A DNA stretch of 64,000 nt from Polytrichum commune (taxonomy: Eukaryota > Streptophyta > Polytrichopsida > Polytrichales > Polytrichaceae). Of this stretch, positions 1-13,800 are shown piece after piece. The stretch's first letter is position 1; each line of letters begins with the position of its first letter. The notes below the pieces were generated by a model, which was given only the letters and a program-made list of their open reading frames with translations, was not told where the DNA came from and did no database searches. A program made the translations under genes and the position numbers. Location of the stretch: NCBI GenBank assembly GCA_950295325.1, contig OX485805.1, positions 47,080,758 through 47,144,757 of the forward strand. The letters are read 5' to 3'.

Positions 1-3000
1 GTACCAGCTGCTTGTACTTGAACAACTCGCTGGAGTCCAGGTGCTTCCTGGCTGGACCAAGCTCTACTCCTCTCACCCTACTGGCAAAATTCAAAGAGCA
101 AAGTGTCTCGCTGACATCTGCCTCGTTGGGACTGATCTGAACGAACATGAGAGTTTTTGAATCTCCTCCTGCGAAATCACAGACGGATTAGAATAAATTA
201 GTTTGGCTATCCTTGCCAATGAAAAATCATGTTAGATACTGAGGAGGCAATCAACACCAGGACCTTCTGAACACGGTAACCACAATTTGCGAAAGTGGAT
301 GAGTAATGTGCAATACCTAGAGAGTCTTGCAAAAGGTGGGTAAGCTTAGAATTCCTGCACGAACAGACAGGAAAGAAAAATGAGAATTAATGCACGACCA
401 CTGGCGTGTCATCTTCGAACGAGGTTCAAATCAAAATGCAAATGGTAGGGAACTTCGATCGAACCACAAATGGAATCCGCTCCTAAATTTTAAATGGAAA
501 AACATCATAAATATACACAGCTGAAAAGATGAGCACCACGAATACACAAATCGGCCGCATACATCCTAAATTGGTATTCACGGTCATAGGCTCTGCAATG
601 TATTTAGTTATGTTCAAGGCAAATAGATATTTCTGAATTAGTTTGAACGGTTTTAGGGTACCTGAATGGTATATGGCTGCTCTTCGTTGTGAGGGCCTGG
701 ATAACGTCTCCGAGGGCGGACAAGGATTTGTTGATGCTCTGTGCTTCCTTAAGGCGGTCCCCTTGGGCGTCACTCTTGGCCACTCTCTCGCTCCCAGCTA
801 GATCCACCAGCCAAAGCTTGCTCTTTGTGCACTCTCCCGTGATTGTATTCTCACCCTTGACCATTACACATAACATGCTGTTTCACGACAGAAAACCTCA
901 GTAAATACTCAATGAATACTCAGTCGAGCGACAAGGAGAACAAATCATGACAAAGAAGGCATGCAATCTACAAGCAGAGAGAGAGACAAACCAATGGGAT
1001 CGGCTGCTGTGATCGTTCGCACGGGTAGAACCAACTGTCCGGGAGCTGCTGCCTGCTTGGAGGACTTCCCACACCTCTTCCATGCTGGTTACTTTGGCTT
1101 CCACTAAGCCTGGAACATGGTGACCACCTTCTGCCAACTGCTTAATCTCAAGCCTGTAACATCACAGAAACGAGAGGCTTCATCATTATAATGGTTAAAA
1201 TACTCACAATTTGGAAAGCAAGCAGACTCGAAACACATCATGACTGAAATTAAAGCGTAGTGCAGAGCTTACTTCTTGGCTGGCTGATCTTGCGGAACAG
1301 CAACAGCTAAAAGGTCCCGAATCTGTTCGTTGTAGACTTCCATAACGCTAACTGAAATGTCATAGTCAACTTCCCCCTTCCGTTGCGCAGCTACACTAAA
1401 GAGTTCCTCAAGTGTCCTATAATTTACACCTCGGTTCCCAACGCAACCCTCCATTGTAAAGGTTTTCCCCGTTCCTGTCTGCCCATAAGCGAAGATACAC
1501 ACATTGAAGCCGTCCAGTACAGAGACCACCACCGGTGCGGTATCCGCGAACACATCACCTGTAAAAGGACCAAACTTCAGCAACGCGAATAATACATAAC
1601 AATCCGATCTCCAGAGGGGTTGTATGCATGTTCACAACTAAGTGAGCACCTAAGTTAGATCACAATTAGATCACCCTAATTAGATGACAATTACATTCTA
1701 CATCGGTAACATCTTACATTGATCGTCTTGAGGTGAGAACACCCTGTCGAATTTGAACAGCTTTTTACCCGCCGTGCCATTTCTCACAACGAGATCGCCG
1801 TTGCTGGCTGAATCAAACTCAGCTACCGACACTGCACTGGCTTCTACCTCAGAAGAACTCAATGGCCTGCATCTACAAAATACCCGTATATTTCCTGCAC
1901 ACCAAAATTACAGCGAGGGCGAACCACTCATGAGGTAAGATATAGACTACCAGGCAATACTTTAACCAAGTCTTACGATGACAATATGACGACCATGACA
2001 TTGTCAACTGTTAACTATTAAACTTTTACAGTTCGTACCTTTCAACTCCAAGACTTTGTTGTAGAGCTGTCTGCGCTCGTTACATTCGTCTGCATACTTT
2101 TTTCGCAGATCTTGATGCTCATTCACTGCATAAGATAAATGAATGCTCAGAAACCTATTGGAACTCAGATTGCGAAACGACATGAATTGCAATCAGAAAA
2201 TGAACAGTAACGTAGACATGTAATACAGTTACCGCTGTTCCCGGACATGAGGCAAATTCTACCGAACAGATTTAGCTTTTTTTTTTTGAGCAACGTATCA
2301 TAAAGACTAGATTCGTACACATTAAGATAGGAATTTAAAGTCCATGAAAGCCAGCGCGTTTGAAGAACGCTCACCGAGAGATTGAACGGATGCCACCATG
2401 ACACTGGGATCAGGAAACGAGGCAATCCACTCCTTCGCTTCTTGTGCTAAGATTTGTTGCTCCTCCTTCAAAGCCTATCCAACGCCAAAAAAGCTTCATA
2501 TTATTAGAAGGTTCAGCAGTATGAATTAGATGCAAATTACTACGAGCTTCATAGTCAGCGGTAAATTTTGGCAGGGGCATATCCCAAGAGCATCAATGTA
2601 GCATAGACTAAAATCCCCCAATATTTGGAGGTGTTGTTTCTACGAAACCTCCGCCTGACTAACGGACTAACCTGAATTTCTACGTATCCGCTGTTGATGG
2701 TTCGAATCCATTTCTGCTTCTCAGTCTTGATCCTCTCTTTGATGGCATTCATCTCGCTGAGTTGCGTTTCAACTGCGGTAGCTGTCTCACAAGAGAGGAA
2801 GGCGGCGTTTAGTTCTAATTTTTATTGTCATTTTAGTTTAGATCTTCGTCGCCAAACTAGACACGATCCCATTAAGATCGTTGTCAATTTTGTTTAAATA
2901 ACTCAAAACTCAAGTCTACAAGCGGTCAAGAGAAAGGTTGTTTGCTCGAAGACCCAAAGTAAAGTTTTGACCTACCGAGAGAGTCACAACATAGAGATTT

Positions 3001-5391
3001 GGCGCAGAGGTCATCCCGCAACATCTCATTAATACGATTAGAGTCTTGCAGGGATATCCACGCCTCGTGGCATTCATTCTTAAGCTCCTCCAGCTTTACC
3101 TCGTACTCGCGAACACACTTACGTGCCTTGTTCTTCATCTGCACATGCGATTACTTAGTTATGGTGAATCACACATACGAAGCGAGATCCAGCTCTGCAG
3201 CAAAGCCATCTTACATAAATTCAAGTAAAGAAGGAGCCATCTAGACAGATGAACAAACCTGTTGGCGGCGAGCCTTGTGTTCATTTATCTGTTTTATTTC
3301 TCTGTCTTTCATGAGAACTTCTTGTTGATAGTTTGGAGGGTCACAGTCTGTCCCAGGTGCCAGAGGACCAACATCTTCATGCATCCTGTGTGCTAGGGCA
3401 GTGTGAATACTCTGGTCGCCATCTGCACAATTTCCAGCTCCACATGTCTTCTGAATATTGAAGGAAAGAGAGTTCGCACTCAATACGTACCGAGTTTGCA
3501 TCCACGATTACTCCACACAAATGCTTGTAAGCGTCTCGAAAGAAACATTTTCAAGACAGCAAAGAATTTTAGAAATTTGAAGGACCTTGCTTACCTGTGG
3601 GAGGACCCGATCGGATGCAAATGGCACTAATGGTGGGACTGCCGAGAACTCCTTCAAACGTGACTGTCAGATTTCCGTCCAAAGTTGAGGTACTCACGCT
3701 GAGGATCAGTGCGTTATTAGACCCAACTTCATCGTAAACATCCAACTCAGAGATTACCTGCATAGAGAGAATACTAAAGTCAATAAACGTCCACATAAAC
3801 AATAAGTGGAAGAACGGAACAAACAAAAAGAACAATTTAGATGTTCACCTTATCTCCTTGAATAGAGACGTCAAAGACCCTCAAGCCAGGAGGACCATTT
3901 GTGAAACTAATTTCAGCGAAGTGTAGGTCCACTACGTAATATCCAGGAGCCAAATCGCAAAATCGGTACGAGACGTCGCCAATTCGGGCAGTCTGATAGA
4001 GACCAGAATCATGTACTCCAGTTATGGTTTCGTCGGTTCTAAGAACGTCTCCGCCAGTGAAGAAACTGTCTTCCTTGAAAGAAAATCCAAAAGGCACATT
4101 TTCAACAGATGCGCCTCCACAGTTGAGAGCTAAAACCACATCGTCTGCGCATTCAAATTTATAATCAACAGTCGTTAATCTGAGGGTAAAAGATGAACAT
4201 CCGAGCATAATGCCACCTCATTGTCCTTACTTCGCGACTTTCATACCGAAAGGTACTTATAGCCCAGGAAGAACAGAATGAAGCTAATCCAGGACACAGT
4301 TTTCCAGATATACGAGATACAGCCAAAGAAAATTGATTCTCATGCACAAATTGGTTCAGACATTCGTTAGCTTCACGAATATCAAATGCCCACCAGAAAT
4401 TGGACTGCACTGTACCTGCCCGGAACTTGGGGACTTGCTTTCCATCTGAAAAATCGAAGCTCATCCTCTTCACACAGCTGTTCATATCATCATCGTCCTC
4501 ATCTACATCACTATCAAGAGTATCTTGAGTGGATCCTGGTCCATCTTCGCACTCTTCTGGAAGGGTGTCAAGAGATTCTGTTGCAGGATCAACTGCAGGA
4601 GTGTCTTCATCGAATTTTGGTGCCAGATTGGCGAAAGCCGGATCTGTGAAATCAATTGGGACCTGCTCTTCCATGTCTTCGCCAGCAAGTGGTTCTAAGC
4701 CTTCGGCAAATGGGTTCGTGCTAGAGAATCCTGGATGACCATTCCGATTGGGTTGGATTTCATAAGCAAGAGCAGCACCGGTAGTCGATTCCTCACCCAA
4801 CCCATCAACTTCCATGTTGATTCCATGCGTCACATGACTAATTATCAGCATCTGCTCGCTTACGCCTCCTGTTGTGACAGTCTCATCCTGGAAATTCAAT
4901 GCTCGTGGGCCGAGGTGGCCCATGCCATCATTGCTTTGTTTAGCTTCACCTTCATTGAACTTCTCGTTCAAGAAGGTAAAGTCTGTCGACAGTGCCTCTG
5001 TCAAATGGGGATCATAGTATGGTGTCTCCTTCGTAGTAAGGCCCTCCAGGGAAAAGGCAACAGGACTCTCGCTGGGCTCAGGACCGGCACATATGGTAGC
5101 TCCATTCTGTGTCTTCAGAGTATGTAAATGGGATCCCTGCATGGTGCCCTGCATGGTACCATCCGTGGTTATACCCATGTGAGCTGACTCTGTATCTTCG
5201 TTACAAAATTCTGCCATCCCACCAGACCCTTGCCTCTTCGGAGAGAGAAGCCACTTTAGCTCTCCCTCACTGAAGAAGGGCCAACGGTTGCGGAGCTCTC
5301 GGATGGGTGGGTCTGGCTGATTCGGGTTCATGGGTACTTCGAGGGCCGGGAGGGGAAAAATGGGACTCAGGGATGTGTTCACACGAAACAT
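1..5391 (-). CDS. Kinesin-14 with N-terminal malectin-like domain (3' end beyond window)
   Basis: Microtubule motor of the plant kinesin-14 class that carries a malectin/di-glucose-binding-like domain; family members are ATP-driven and usually minus-end directed. Exons in transcript order: 5391-4247, 4179-3849, 3757-3595, 3422-3259, 3138-2976, 2781-2672, 2474-2375, 2125-2039, 1894-1718, 1558-1273, 1153-992, 877-662, 354-317, 168-<1. All phases agree, giving about 1,103 residues before the edge. Residues 1-380 are acidic and low-complexity. About 395-545 is malectin-like ([23 protein letters not shown]). A coiled-coil-like stretch follows to about 750, then the motor from [12 protein letters not shown]-loop GQTGTGKT at about 839-846, switch I NDHSSRSH, switch II DLAGSER. 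The motor therefore follows the stalk, as in kinesin-14. The exon 1/2 junction is the weak point: the chosen donor leaves a 67-bp intron, and an alternative donor at 4415 would need another acceptor. A second in-frame ATG (MNPNQPD) lies 20 codons downstream of the first. Confidence 0.93.
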
Positions 5392-6860
5392 GGACCGTCA
5401 AGGGGATCGCCGTTAATCAGTTCTCCCGGCAGACGGCGTTCAGTCCATCACATGAAACGGAGGCGCCACTGCACATGACATCAAGTACACCGTTATAGCC
5501 CGGACTGCATCAAAAGAGTGTGCACTACTCCAACGGATATATCATTAATGACACCATGGAAAGAGAGGGTAAGAAGTAATGGACAATTCATCTGGCCGAT
5601 GAAACCTTTAACCATGGCTACCATGGCTAGAACGAATTTCGAGATGGTGACTGCCAAGATAGAACGACAGGGTCGGATCTGCTCTTAAAATGAGAGATAC
5701 AAGGAGATAGTGCCAGAAGTGAGCAGAAATTATCATAACCCATGCGGCAAAAGGTCCTGGAGGTCATTGCGTCAAAATGCCAAATAATACATGATGAGTG
5801 GTTCAACGATGAATGACTTGAGGTACTATGCCTGTCATTTTATGCTTCAAGATAAAAAATTCAAAAAAAAACCATAGTAACTCCGGCGTAGCTCAGGCAC
5901 CGTACGGAACTCCAGACAGTGAGCCGAATTTCAAGTTTGAAAAATACCAGATCCAAAATACGAGGAAACTAATAAGGTAAGGAAAGCATGATTCAATTCC
6001 TTCAAATGGCAGACGCTCGCAGAGGAATAATCTTCTTCCAGAAAGAGATCTCCCCCTCTCGGCAAGGGACAATATCTAAGCGAACCACAACTTATCAAAG
6101 AGATATCGCACAAATGCCGTCAAATGCACAAGAGAAATTTCGCACGTCACGCCAGAATTATATAGAAAAAAACAATTCTATCCGAAGGGCCACCCTCCCC
6201 AATGCCACATTGCGACAGCATCATCAACATCAACCTCAACAATTACAACAAACGACACCATGCATGTCAAGAACCGAAGACCTACCCAGCCAACCACCCA
6301 AGGGAGTGCAACAAAAAACCTCGAGGTGCTCAAAAACCGGAGACCGATCAGCAACCATCAGCATCGACGGTGGCTAGCTTGCTCTTAATCTTCGTCCTCC
6401 TCCGCTCCAAGATCACAGCTCAAACCCAGCAAGAAAAGATAACCGGACAATGCGAGTGTGGACTCGGATGACTCCTAACAAGAGACAGCTCACGAGGAAT
6501 GAAACTCCTCCCACAGAGCAAGAAAGGAGATGAACGCGCAATAGACTAAACCCCACAATGCGAGTGCTGACCCGATTCTGGGTCTTAGAACGTGAGGAGT
6601 GCCTCGGAATAACGGCGACGGCGAGAGGGAGAGCGACGGGATGTGGTCGGATGGTGCCGGAGGAGCAGCATGGGAGAGATCCAGTGGGGAAAAAGGCGAG
6701 TGCGAGGAGTGAATGGAGGCTGGGATGCCCTCGCCATCGCCAACGGTCACTTGCAATTTTTGAAAAGCTCGCTAGCCGCCAGCGCGGGTGACCGGACCTG
6801 CCGGTAAACCCTGCATTTATTCCAACCGTCTCTTTGTCAGAAGGAGGCGACGGAACCATG
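5392..6860 (-). promoter_or_regulatory. Upstream/leader region of the kinesin gene
   Basis: No convincing coding exon is visible. The part from about 6,400 to 6,860 is more GC-rich than its surroundings and is open in two minus-strand frames without family resemblance. That fits a 5' UTR exon and promoter for the kinesin, with the DNA between 5,392 and about 6,400 being leader or a leader intron. This placement is an inference; I see no TATA box I would defend. Confidence 0.35.
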
Positions 6861-7709
6861 TATTTTAATTTTAATTATTTTTTCCACCGTTAGAATCGAG
6901 ATTATGGTCATAGGGGGCGCTTCTTTCAAGTTTATGTTTTAGGCTTTGCATCGAAGTTTGTACCCCTCATTTTTGTGTTTCTATCCTTTTGTGGCCAATT
7001 AACTCCGAAATTTCAAATTGGAATATTCTCTCTATGGAGATGCGAATAATAGGGCTGACTTAGGTTTTCAAAACTTATAACTACACTAAATAGTCCTATT
7101 AGTGGAGTTATCCGTAAAGTAAGTTGGTGTTTTGACAGATTTTGAGTGCACTATTCACACAAACCCATGGAAACGCAAAGTAAGGCTCTTGAATTCCGGG
7201 GCATAATACACAAGGCCAGGGTTTAGGGTCAGAGCTGGTCTGCTTGTTTTTGGATGAGAGAATCGGGGTCCGCCTATTCGTGGTTGAGGCCGTCATGCGT
7301 GCTTGCTGATTTTGGGCGTGCTTCACAAAAATCGTGTACAACTGTACATGCACCTGCAGTCCTTTAGTTTCTCCGGATTTAGGTTGCGTCAAATTTGGGG
7401 TTGTCCCCGCGTCTTGCCTGCACCCCTAACAGAATTAGCGAAACAGGAGAGGGCCCTATGACAAAGCGACGCTAAATTCCCGGGGCGCGCTTGCAACACA
7501 TGAGCAAAAAAAAAAATTCACCATTTCTAGTCCCTCAAAAGATTTGTGCCTGTGTTTTTTTATAGCTACAGACACCTACTCCACTTTTAGGGCATGTCAC
7601 ACAATTTTCTCAAATCCAGGCCCAAAACCCTCTCTTCAGCTCACTTTACGGATAACTCTAGTGTGGGTGGAAAATTAGCATGGAAAAAATTAACATGGGC
7701 CACACTGAT

Positions 7710-7775
7710 TTTCTAGTCAAGGTGGAATTAACGTGGGTCCAAGACCCTGGGTCTTACCCTAAGTCTTCATAAAGA
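7710..7775 (+). repeat. Dispersed repeat, copy 1 (partner near 31,930-31,985)
   Basis: The block built around 'ggtggaattaacgtgggtcc' followed by 'aagaccctgggtctt' recurs as 'ggtggaattaacataggtcc' plus 'aagacccgaggtctt' near 31,930-31,985, same orientation. The partner lies just upstream of a decayed repeat-2 fragment. Family unknown. Confidence 0.6.
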
Positions 7776-8589
7776 CTTATGACCAACACATTGAATATTA
7801 CTTGTAGGACAAAGGTAGCACAAAATAAAAAATAATAATCGCCCACGTTAATTTTCTAGGAACACAATTATTATGGCCCATGATGATTTTTAAACTATTG
7901 ATTTAGCGTGGGTTCAAAATTAATGTGGCCCACACTTATTCTCGTTATGAGAATTAGCGTGGGTTCTAGAAAATTAGTGTGGCCCATAGTAATAGGATTA
8001 TTCAGTGTGTTCTTTATGGTACATCTTGATCTTCTTGGAACGCACTCTAGTAAGAGCCAATATGTGGATAACAACATTGTCATGTAGTGTGTAGGGGATA
8101 GCTGGATAGATGGATGGATAGACAAATAGATCAATATGAAAATAAACTTCATGAGAAATTAAGCATAAATGAAGCATCTCTTGATTTGGATATTGTTGCC
8201 ACCATTCGGTGGAGACTTTGTGACATATATATGGGGTTGTCGAAGTAGGTTTTCATCCTACCTTGCTATTCGTCCAAGGGTTTAACAAGTGTTTATACCA
8301 AATAGGGAGACAACGTAACATCATTAAGCAGTGTGCGTTTGTTCACGTGGGCCCTAGGAATATAACCATGGGATGCTACAACTAGTGCACATTTAGTTTG
8401 ATATGAATTTGGTTGAGGACTCGATCACATGCACTACAGACAAGAGAACTATGTAGGTCCAACCACACATATATTAAGTTACCTTAAATACCAAACTAAC
8501 TCCAACAACACATGGAAAGATAGCAAGTGGCTGCAACTTTGACTTGGTTTTGTCCAAGAATACATTTTCCAAAGAAAAATTTGAGTTTT

Positions 8590-9000
8590 AAGGTAGATGG
8601 GTCTTAAATGGTTACTTTTTCCAAGTAGCCCCACTTCTCCTAGCCAGGATACGAAACACAAATTACTACAAGAAGGTTAGCATATCCAAATTGAGGTTGT
8701 AGTTGCTTTCCTCATAATTTTTGGAGCACATGTGAATATTTTACTCATTGTCAAAGTGAAGATATTTGTGCTCGTGAAATGGTCATACATGTCCCTCCCA
8801 TTATGATGAGTATTGAGCTTAGAATGGTTATCAAATCTTGAGCATGTGGTTCTTTTTTAAAATTAAACACATGTGTCCTTTTGGCATCTAGTATTGGAGC
8901 TACATTAGAACCACATACCACTTAAACATAGGTGTCAGATTAAGACCAATAACTAAATAAGGCATATCTTCCTCACTTCAATCTACATCTACCAAGGGTT
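8590..9000 (+). repeat. Dispersed repeat family 1, copy a
   Basis: This segment (from 'aaggtagatgggtcttaaat' on) is alignable by eye with 46,730-47,060 in the same orientation, and in part with 34,400-34,600 (shared 'caaagtgaagat', 'aaacacatgt', 'ccacttaa...ataggtgt' landmarks). Its first 70 bases read in reverse match 36,500-36,570. Copies are strongly diverged and no ORF survives, so the superfamily cannot be named. Confidence 0.6.
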
Positions 9001-9947
9001 GATGTTCCTAGATTGTTGTCCAATAGCAACAAATCACTTATTAACTTTAGACCAATGTTACGTACGTCGAACCTTGTGTACATGTTATGCAATAGCACTA
9101 AGTTTTCATGTTATAGTGGACCATAATAATTCTCTAAAACCCACATTCATTTTCGACCCACATCAAATCTCAAAACTAAAATTAACGTGGACCAAACGAT
9201 AATGTCCAAAAAACCTATTAATTTTTTGTTAGTAAATATTGAACTCTTGGAGAAGGTATTCTTGCACCGTGTAACCCCGAATGGTAGCACACACTAATTG
9301 AGATAATCATTGTAGTTGTTTGACACCAAAGTTAGCTTTAAAGACCCAAGATTGATTTAATTCAAGCCATTTGAGATGAATTGGCCACATACGTGTAGGA
9401 GGTCAAGAGTCGTTGCTGGATAGTTGAGAGGTATGCTTGTTGAGTCTTATGAAATAATTAACTAGGTGGCAATTGATTTAACATAGGAAATCTACCATGA
9501 TTGTAAACTATGTAAAACCATGAGAAGTCCTTTATTAAAATGTAGGAATCGACAAGGAGAATCAGGCTCTAATCTATGTGACTGTATTAGGCCTTTTCTT
9601 AGCGAGGGATTGCGATGTCCGTATACATGGTGTCATGGATTCGGAGGATGTTAAATGTGGACTCACAGTCTCAAGTATCCCAATTCAGTCCAATATTATG
9701 GCATGTGGTGATTGGCTACTCAACAAATTGAATATTCAAAATAGTCACAAGCTAGGCTGTCAATGTGATGTACAATGCGCTTGAAATAGAAAATCCAGCC
9801 TGCAAGACTCCATGGAATCACTGTTTGGTACTTTAAATGTTACAAATCTATAAGTACTCGCAGATAAGAATGTAAAACACAAACAACCCTGTGAAGAATT
9901 TGACCGTTTGAAATTTGGAGTAAAAGGCGGAGAAATGGAATTGGGAT

Positions 9948-10850
9948 CGTCTCTTAGTTAGTTGGGATTGAACATGTCAGAATGAAGAAGCTGCGAACCC
10001 TCTAAGTAGTAAACAACTTAATGTGTCGATGATTGAGTTATATAGGCATACAGTGACTAAGAAAAGCGTTTCATGTAAATTTGATGGATTTTTTGATACA
10101 AGTATACAAAAATGAGTGGCCAACTTGAGAAGTTGTGGTTACAATGTTTGAGAAATCGTTCCTTGATTTGAGCATATCACTATTTGCTTAGATGTTTACA
10201 AGAGGAGTTGAAAGACAGTAACCCATTCACCTCTGAGAAATCTGTGGAGTAATTAATCATGCGACGCTGTGAGGGAAACATACTTACAAAGTAAAATTTG
10301 GGATATCTTGTGGATTGAATATGTCAGGACAGAAAACCTGGTAAGACGCGCTGACAAACACTGTATGTCAACACTGCAAACTTCACTATAACTAGGAAAA
10401 ACTTTTCATGTCACTTTGATGCATTCTAAGATACAAGCACATAAAATGACCAGCTTTGAGTTGTTGTGGCTACAGAGTTTGAGAAATCATTTCTTGACTT
10501 GAGCATCACACTTCTTTGCTAGCTGAGATGTTTTACAAAAGAAAGTTGAAAGACGTTCATTTCCAACAAATTTGTGGAATAATTGATCGTTTGACAATGT
10601 GAGAAGAACATACAAAGTGAAATTTTGGTTGCCATTGTAGGTTGAGCATGTCGGAATGAAAAAAATTGCTAGCCCGCAGCTAGCAAATAGCATTGTCTCA
10701 ATGCTTATATATACAGTAAGTAGCCAAGAAAAACAAATCATGGGACTTTGATGGATTTTTCAATACGAGTACACAAAAATAGCCAACTTCAGGTTGCTTA
10801 CAGTGGTTGAGAAATCTTCATTTTTTGACTTGAGCATCGTGCTCAACCCT
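9948..10850. repeat. Three tandem copies (~330 bp) at the 3' end of the transporter gene
   Basis: The landmark 'gagaaatc...ttga(t/c)ttgagcat' occurs at 10,150, 10,481 and 10,809, a period of 328-331 bp. The flanking text also repeats, for example 'catgtcagaatgaagaa', 'catgtcaggacagaaaa' and 'catgtcggaatgaaaaa'. The copy nearest the gene includes its last codons and stop. The middle copy still encodes the same DAQVKK-stop tail on the minus strand, ending at 10,487. Confidence 0.85.
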
Positions 10851-13800
10851 GTCAGACAAAGGCCTGCCTTTGGTCTCTACAGGGAAAAACAGGACAGCAA
10901 TTCCTGCAAGCAGAGGCACTGCCACAAAGAGTGACACTGCCAATCCTTGTTGACAACTCCTCACCAAGTCCACTGCTACCAGTGGGCACAAAAGCCCCCC
11001 TACCCTCGCAATCGCATTTGCAATTCCCAGCCCTGTTGAGCGTGAGCTAGTTGGATATACCTGTAACAGATGAAATCAAAATTTGTGTAAACAACAACAT
11101 AATCATGTCAATAAAATTGGACCCGTAAATTTATAAGAGCAACTAAACATATGCCAGACCTTGTCGCCCTGAAAACCATGGAAACAGAGTAAGTGCGACA
11201 TTAGAAAGGGCCACATCACACTATGGCCAAGGACTTGTAAGGTCCCTTGAAACTCCTCTAAAGGCCATACAATGCAAAATTGAAATTAAATTTTGTGTGG
11301 CCATGGGACACACTCAAATTAAGAACATCCTCAACTGTGCTCTCAACCAAATGCTATTTCGTCACCATCCTATTCGTGTGGACCTTACTACACAACAAGC
11401 TTTGATAAATTAAGGGTTGCAAGGTTTTGACATGACCCTTAAATTTACCCCAGCAATTAAATTAAAGATATGCCAGAGCTCGTTGCCCTAAAAACCATGA
11501 AACAGAGTAAGTGGAACATTAGTAAGGGCCACTTCACACTATGCCAAAGGGCTGTGACCATGAAATTGTGAGGGCCCTAGTAACTCATCCAAAGCCTGAA
11601 CCAATGAAAATTCATAATGAATTTTGTGTGATTACGGGTCTTCAAATGTAGTGTAAAGACATACCTGACCAAATAATATATTTCATTGCCATCCTACTCA
11701 AGTGGGCCTTTCTACACAGAAAGTTATAAAGAGTTTTGAGGTTTTGAAGTGTCATGGTCTCCCGGTTTGTGTTAGACCCACCTCTTTGAGGTGGTTTTGA
11801 TGCAAAACTTGGTAGACCATGAAACATACTCAATTGCATTCCACGTAGGACTCTATGTCGGTTTCTCCATCCTTGGTCAATTAGGCCCTCAAGCTCTACT
11901 GTAAAGTGCCATTAAGTGAGAACAGATCAAGTGGAACCAGCAGTGAATTTCTTCAGTACAAGGAAATCAATTGACAGAAACTAAAACTGCCTTTTTCAAG
12001 ACTCGACCAAGTTTGAAACAAAGTGTGGCAGGGAGTAATGACAAATACAGGGTTCAAGCTTTAAAACGGTGCAACAAAAGAAGAGAGCGGGCAAAACTCA
12101 AACCTCTGGTGCATAAATTGTGAGAACAGTGAAGGCCCCCATAATACTAGCGCGAGCGCCAAAGAGAAGGAATGTTGTAAGCTCCCCTGGTTGTACATGC
12201 ACCAATGGAAAAAGGAAAGCAGCACAAAAAGCAAACAGTCCTGCCATGGAGCGTTTGCGTCCTATCCAATCAACAGCAGTTGCTGCCATTAATAATCCAG
12301 GAAGCTCTGTCAAAAACACACAAGAAGGTTCACATGTTTAAATCTGCAACACATAATGGGAGTAGCTCGGTTTTTAAACCAAATGTTGGACTGGTATATT
12401 GGTGAATGTATGGTATCAATAATGGTATCAAATCACCTATCCAACTGGTATCAAAACTGTAATACCAGTCCAATTTTAAAAATTGTTGGGTATCACAAAA
12501 TCTTTGATGAGAAAATCTTTGAGCACACAACTTATTATTCAGGTCAATACTCAGGATGCTAAGATCATATTGATACTAGGGCAATTCTAACTAGTTGTGA
12601 AGGTTCTTGAAGGGTATACAGAGCCAAATGGTATCACAAGAAGGTTCACATGTTTAACAGTGTAACACAAACCGCTGGTAGCTGGGTTTAAACCAATATT
12701 GGATTGGTATATAGGTGAATGCATGGAATCAACACACAATATCAAGAATAGTATCGAATAACCTACCAAACCAATATCAAAATTGTCATACCAATCAAAT
12801 ATAGATACTTGTTGGGTATCACAAGACGAGATAATCTACGTATACTCAAGTTATTATTTGGGTCAATACGATGTATTGATACTAGGGCAATTTTACATAG
12901 GTGTGGATGTTTTTGGAGGGCATATAGAGCCAAATGGTGGCAAATTGAAAAATATCCTCAAATATCTGTACCCTACTGGCATCAAAATAATGTATAATCC
13001 TCATTTTATATACCAAAGCCGTATCAGATAAATATGAGACCAGTCCAACACTGGTTTATACTAGAGATGACCAAGCTATCCCATCTTAACAAAGTCAGAT
13101 CCTCAAAGTACTTCACGTAAGGATTCTGGAAGTTCCCTAGAAAATTTGAAGTGTTAAAAAGTGCATACATAAATCTCCAAGGACACTTCCTATACACATT
13201 CATTTCAATGGTAGTCAAGTGTCCTGTACATGTGCTGAATACCTATGATGTTATCCTGCAACCAATTAAAGGGGACCCACATACCAAAGGACAGCGCGTA
13301 ATATTTGAGAAATGTTTTTACGAGACTTAGAAAATGCTTGTCTAAAACATTGGAAGACAGCTACATCAAAATTCTTACCTCCAAGGCTGGAAACAAACAC
13401 ATTATGATACATTTCGTTGTTATCTGCCGCAGATGCTAGAGTGGCCGCGACATCCGCCTCGCACACTCCGCTACTTAATTGGGAGGTGAGTAACACGAGC
13501 CCGTAGTACGTGAACGCATTTGCAAAGAAAACAGACCACAAAAGAAGAGTGGATTTGAGCAACGGCGGTGACAAGAGAGAAGCAAAATTTGAGAAAATCT
13601 GATTGACTCCAGAGGGGTCAGGTTTCCTCTCCAAAGGCAGGTTCCTTTCATTATTGGCATAGTTGGGTAATAAAAGACTGTCGTTGCGTTCCGTTGATTG
13701 TGCTCCTTTGCCCGTCACCAAATTCACCTCCCCTAACGATCTCTCCATAACTGGGTCGCCAAGTTTTTGCTGCGATGTTACCAAAGTTCCATATGGAAGT

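Larger units (their letters stand above)
6861..9940. other. Intergenic, AT-rich, no gene
   Basis: No exon, RNA gene or long ORF is supported. It holds pieces of dispersed repeats (listed separately) and a short GGAT/GATA-rich patch near 8,100-8,135. Several short variants of a 'gtgggtTCTAGAAAATTA' motif on both strands between 7,665 and 7,990 suggest a decayed inverted-repeat element. Confidence 0.5.

Noticed and set aside
2695-2710. GGTTCGAATCC string resembling a pol III B box on the plus strand
   Set aside because: It lies inside a kinesin exon (2,781-2,672) on the other strand and has no A box or cloverleaf around it.
12098-12405. Plus-strand ORFs opposite the transporter exon
   Set aside because: They are antisense shadows of the exon at 12,306-12,104, which has clear MFS motifs and matching splice phases.
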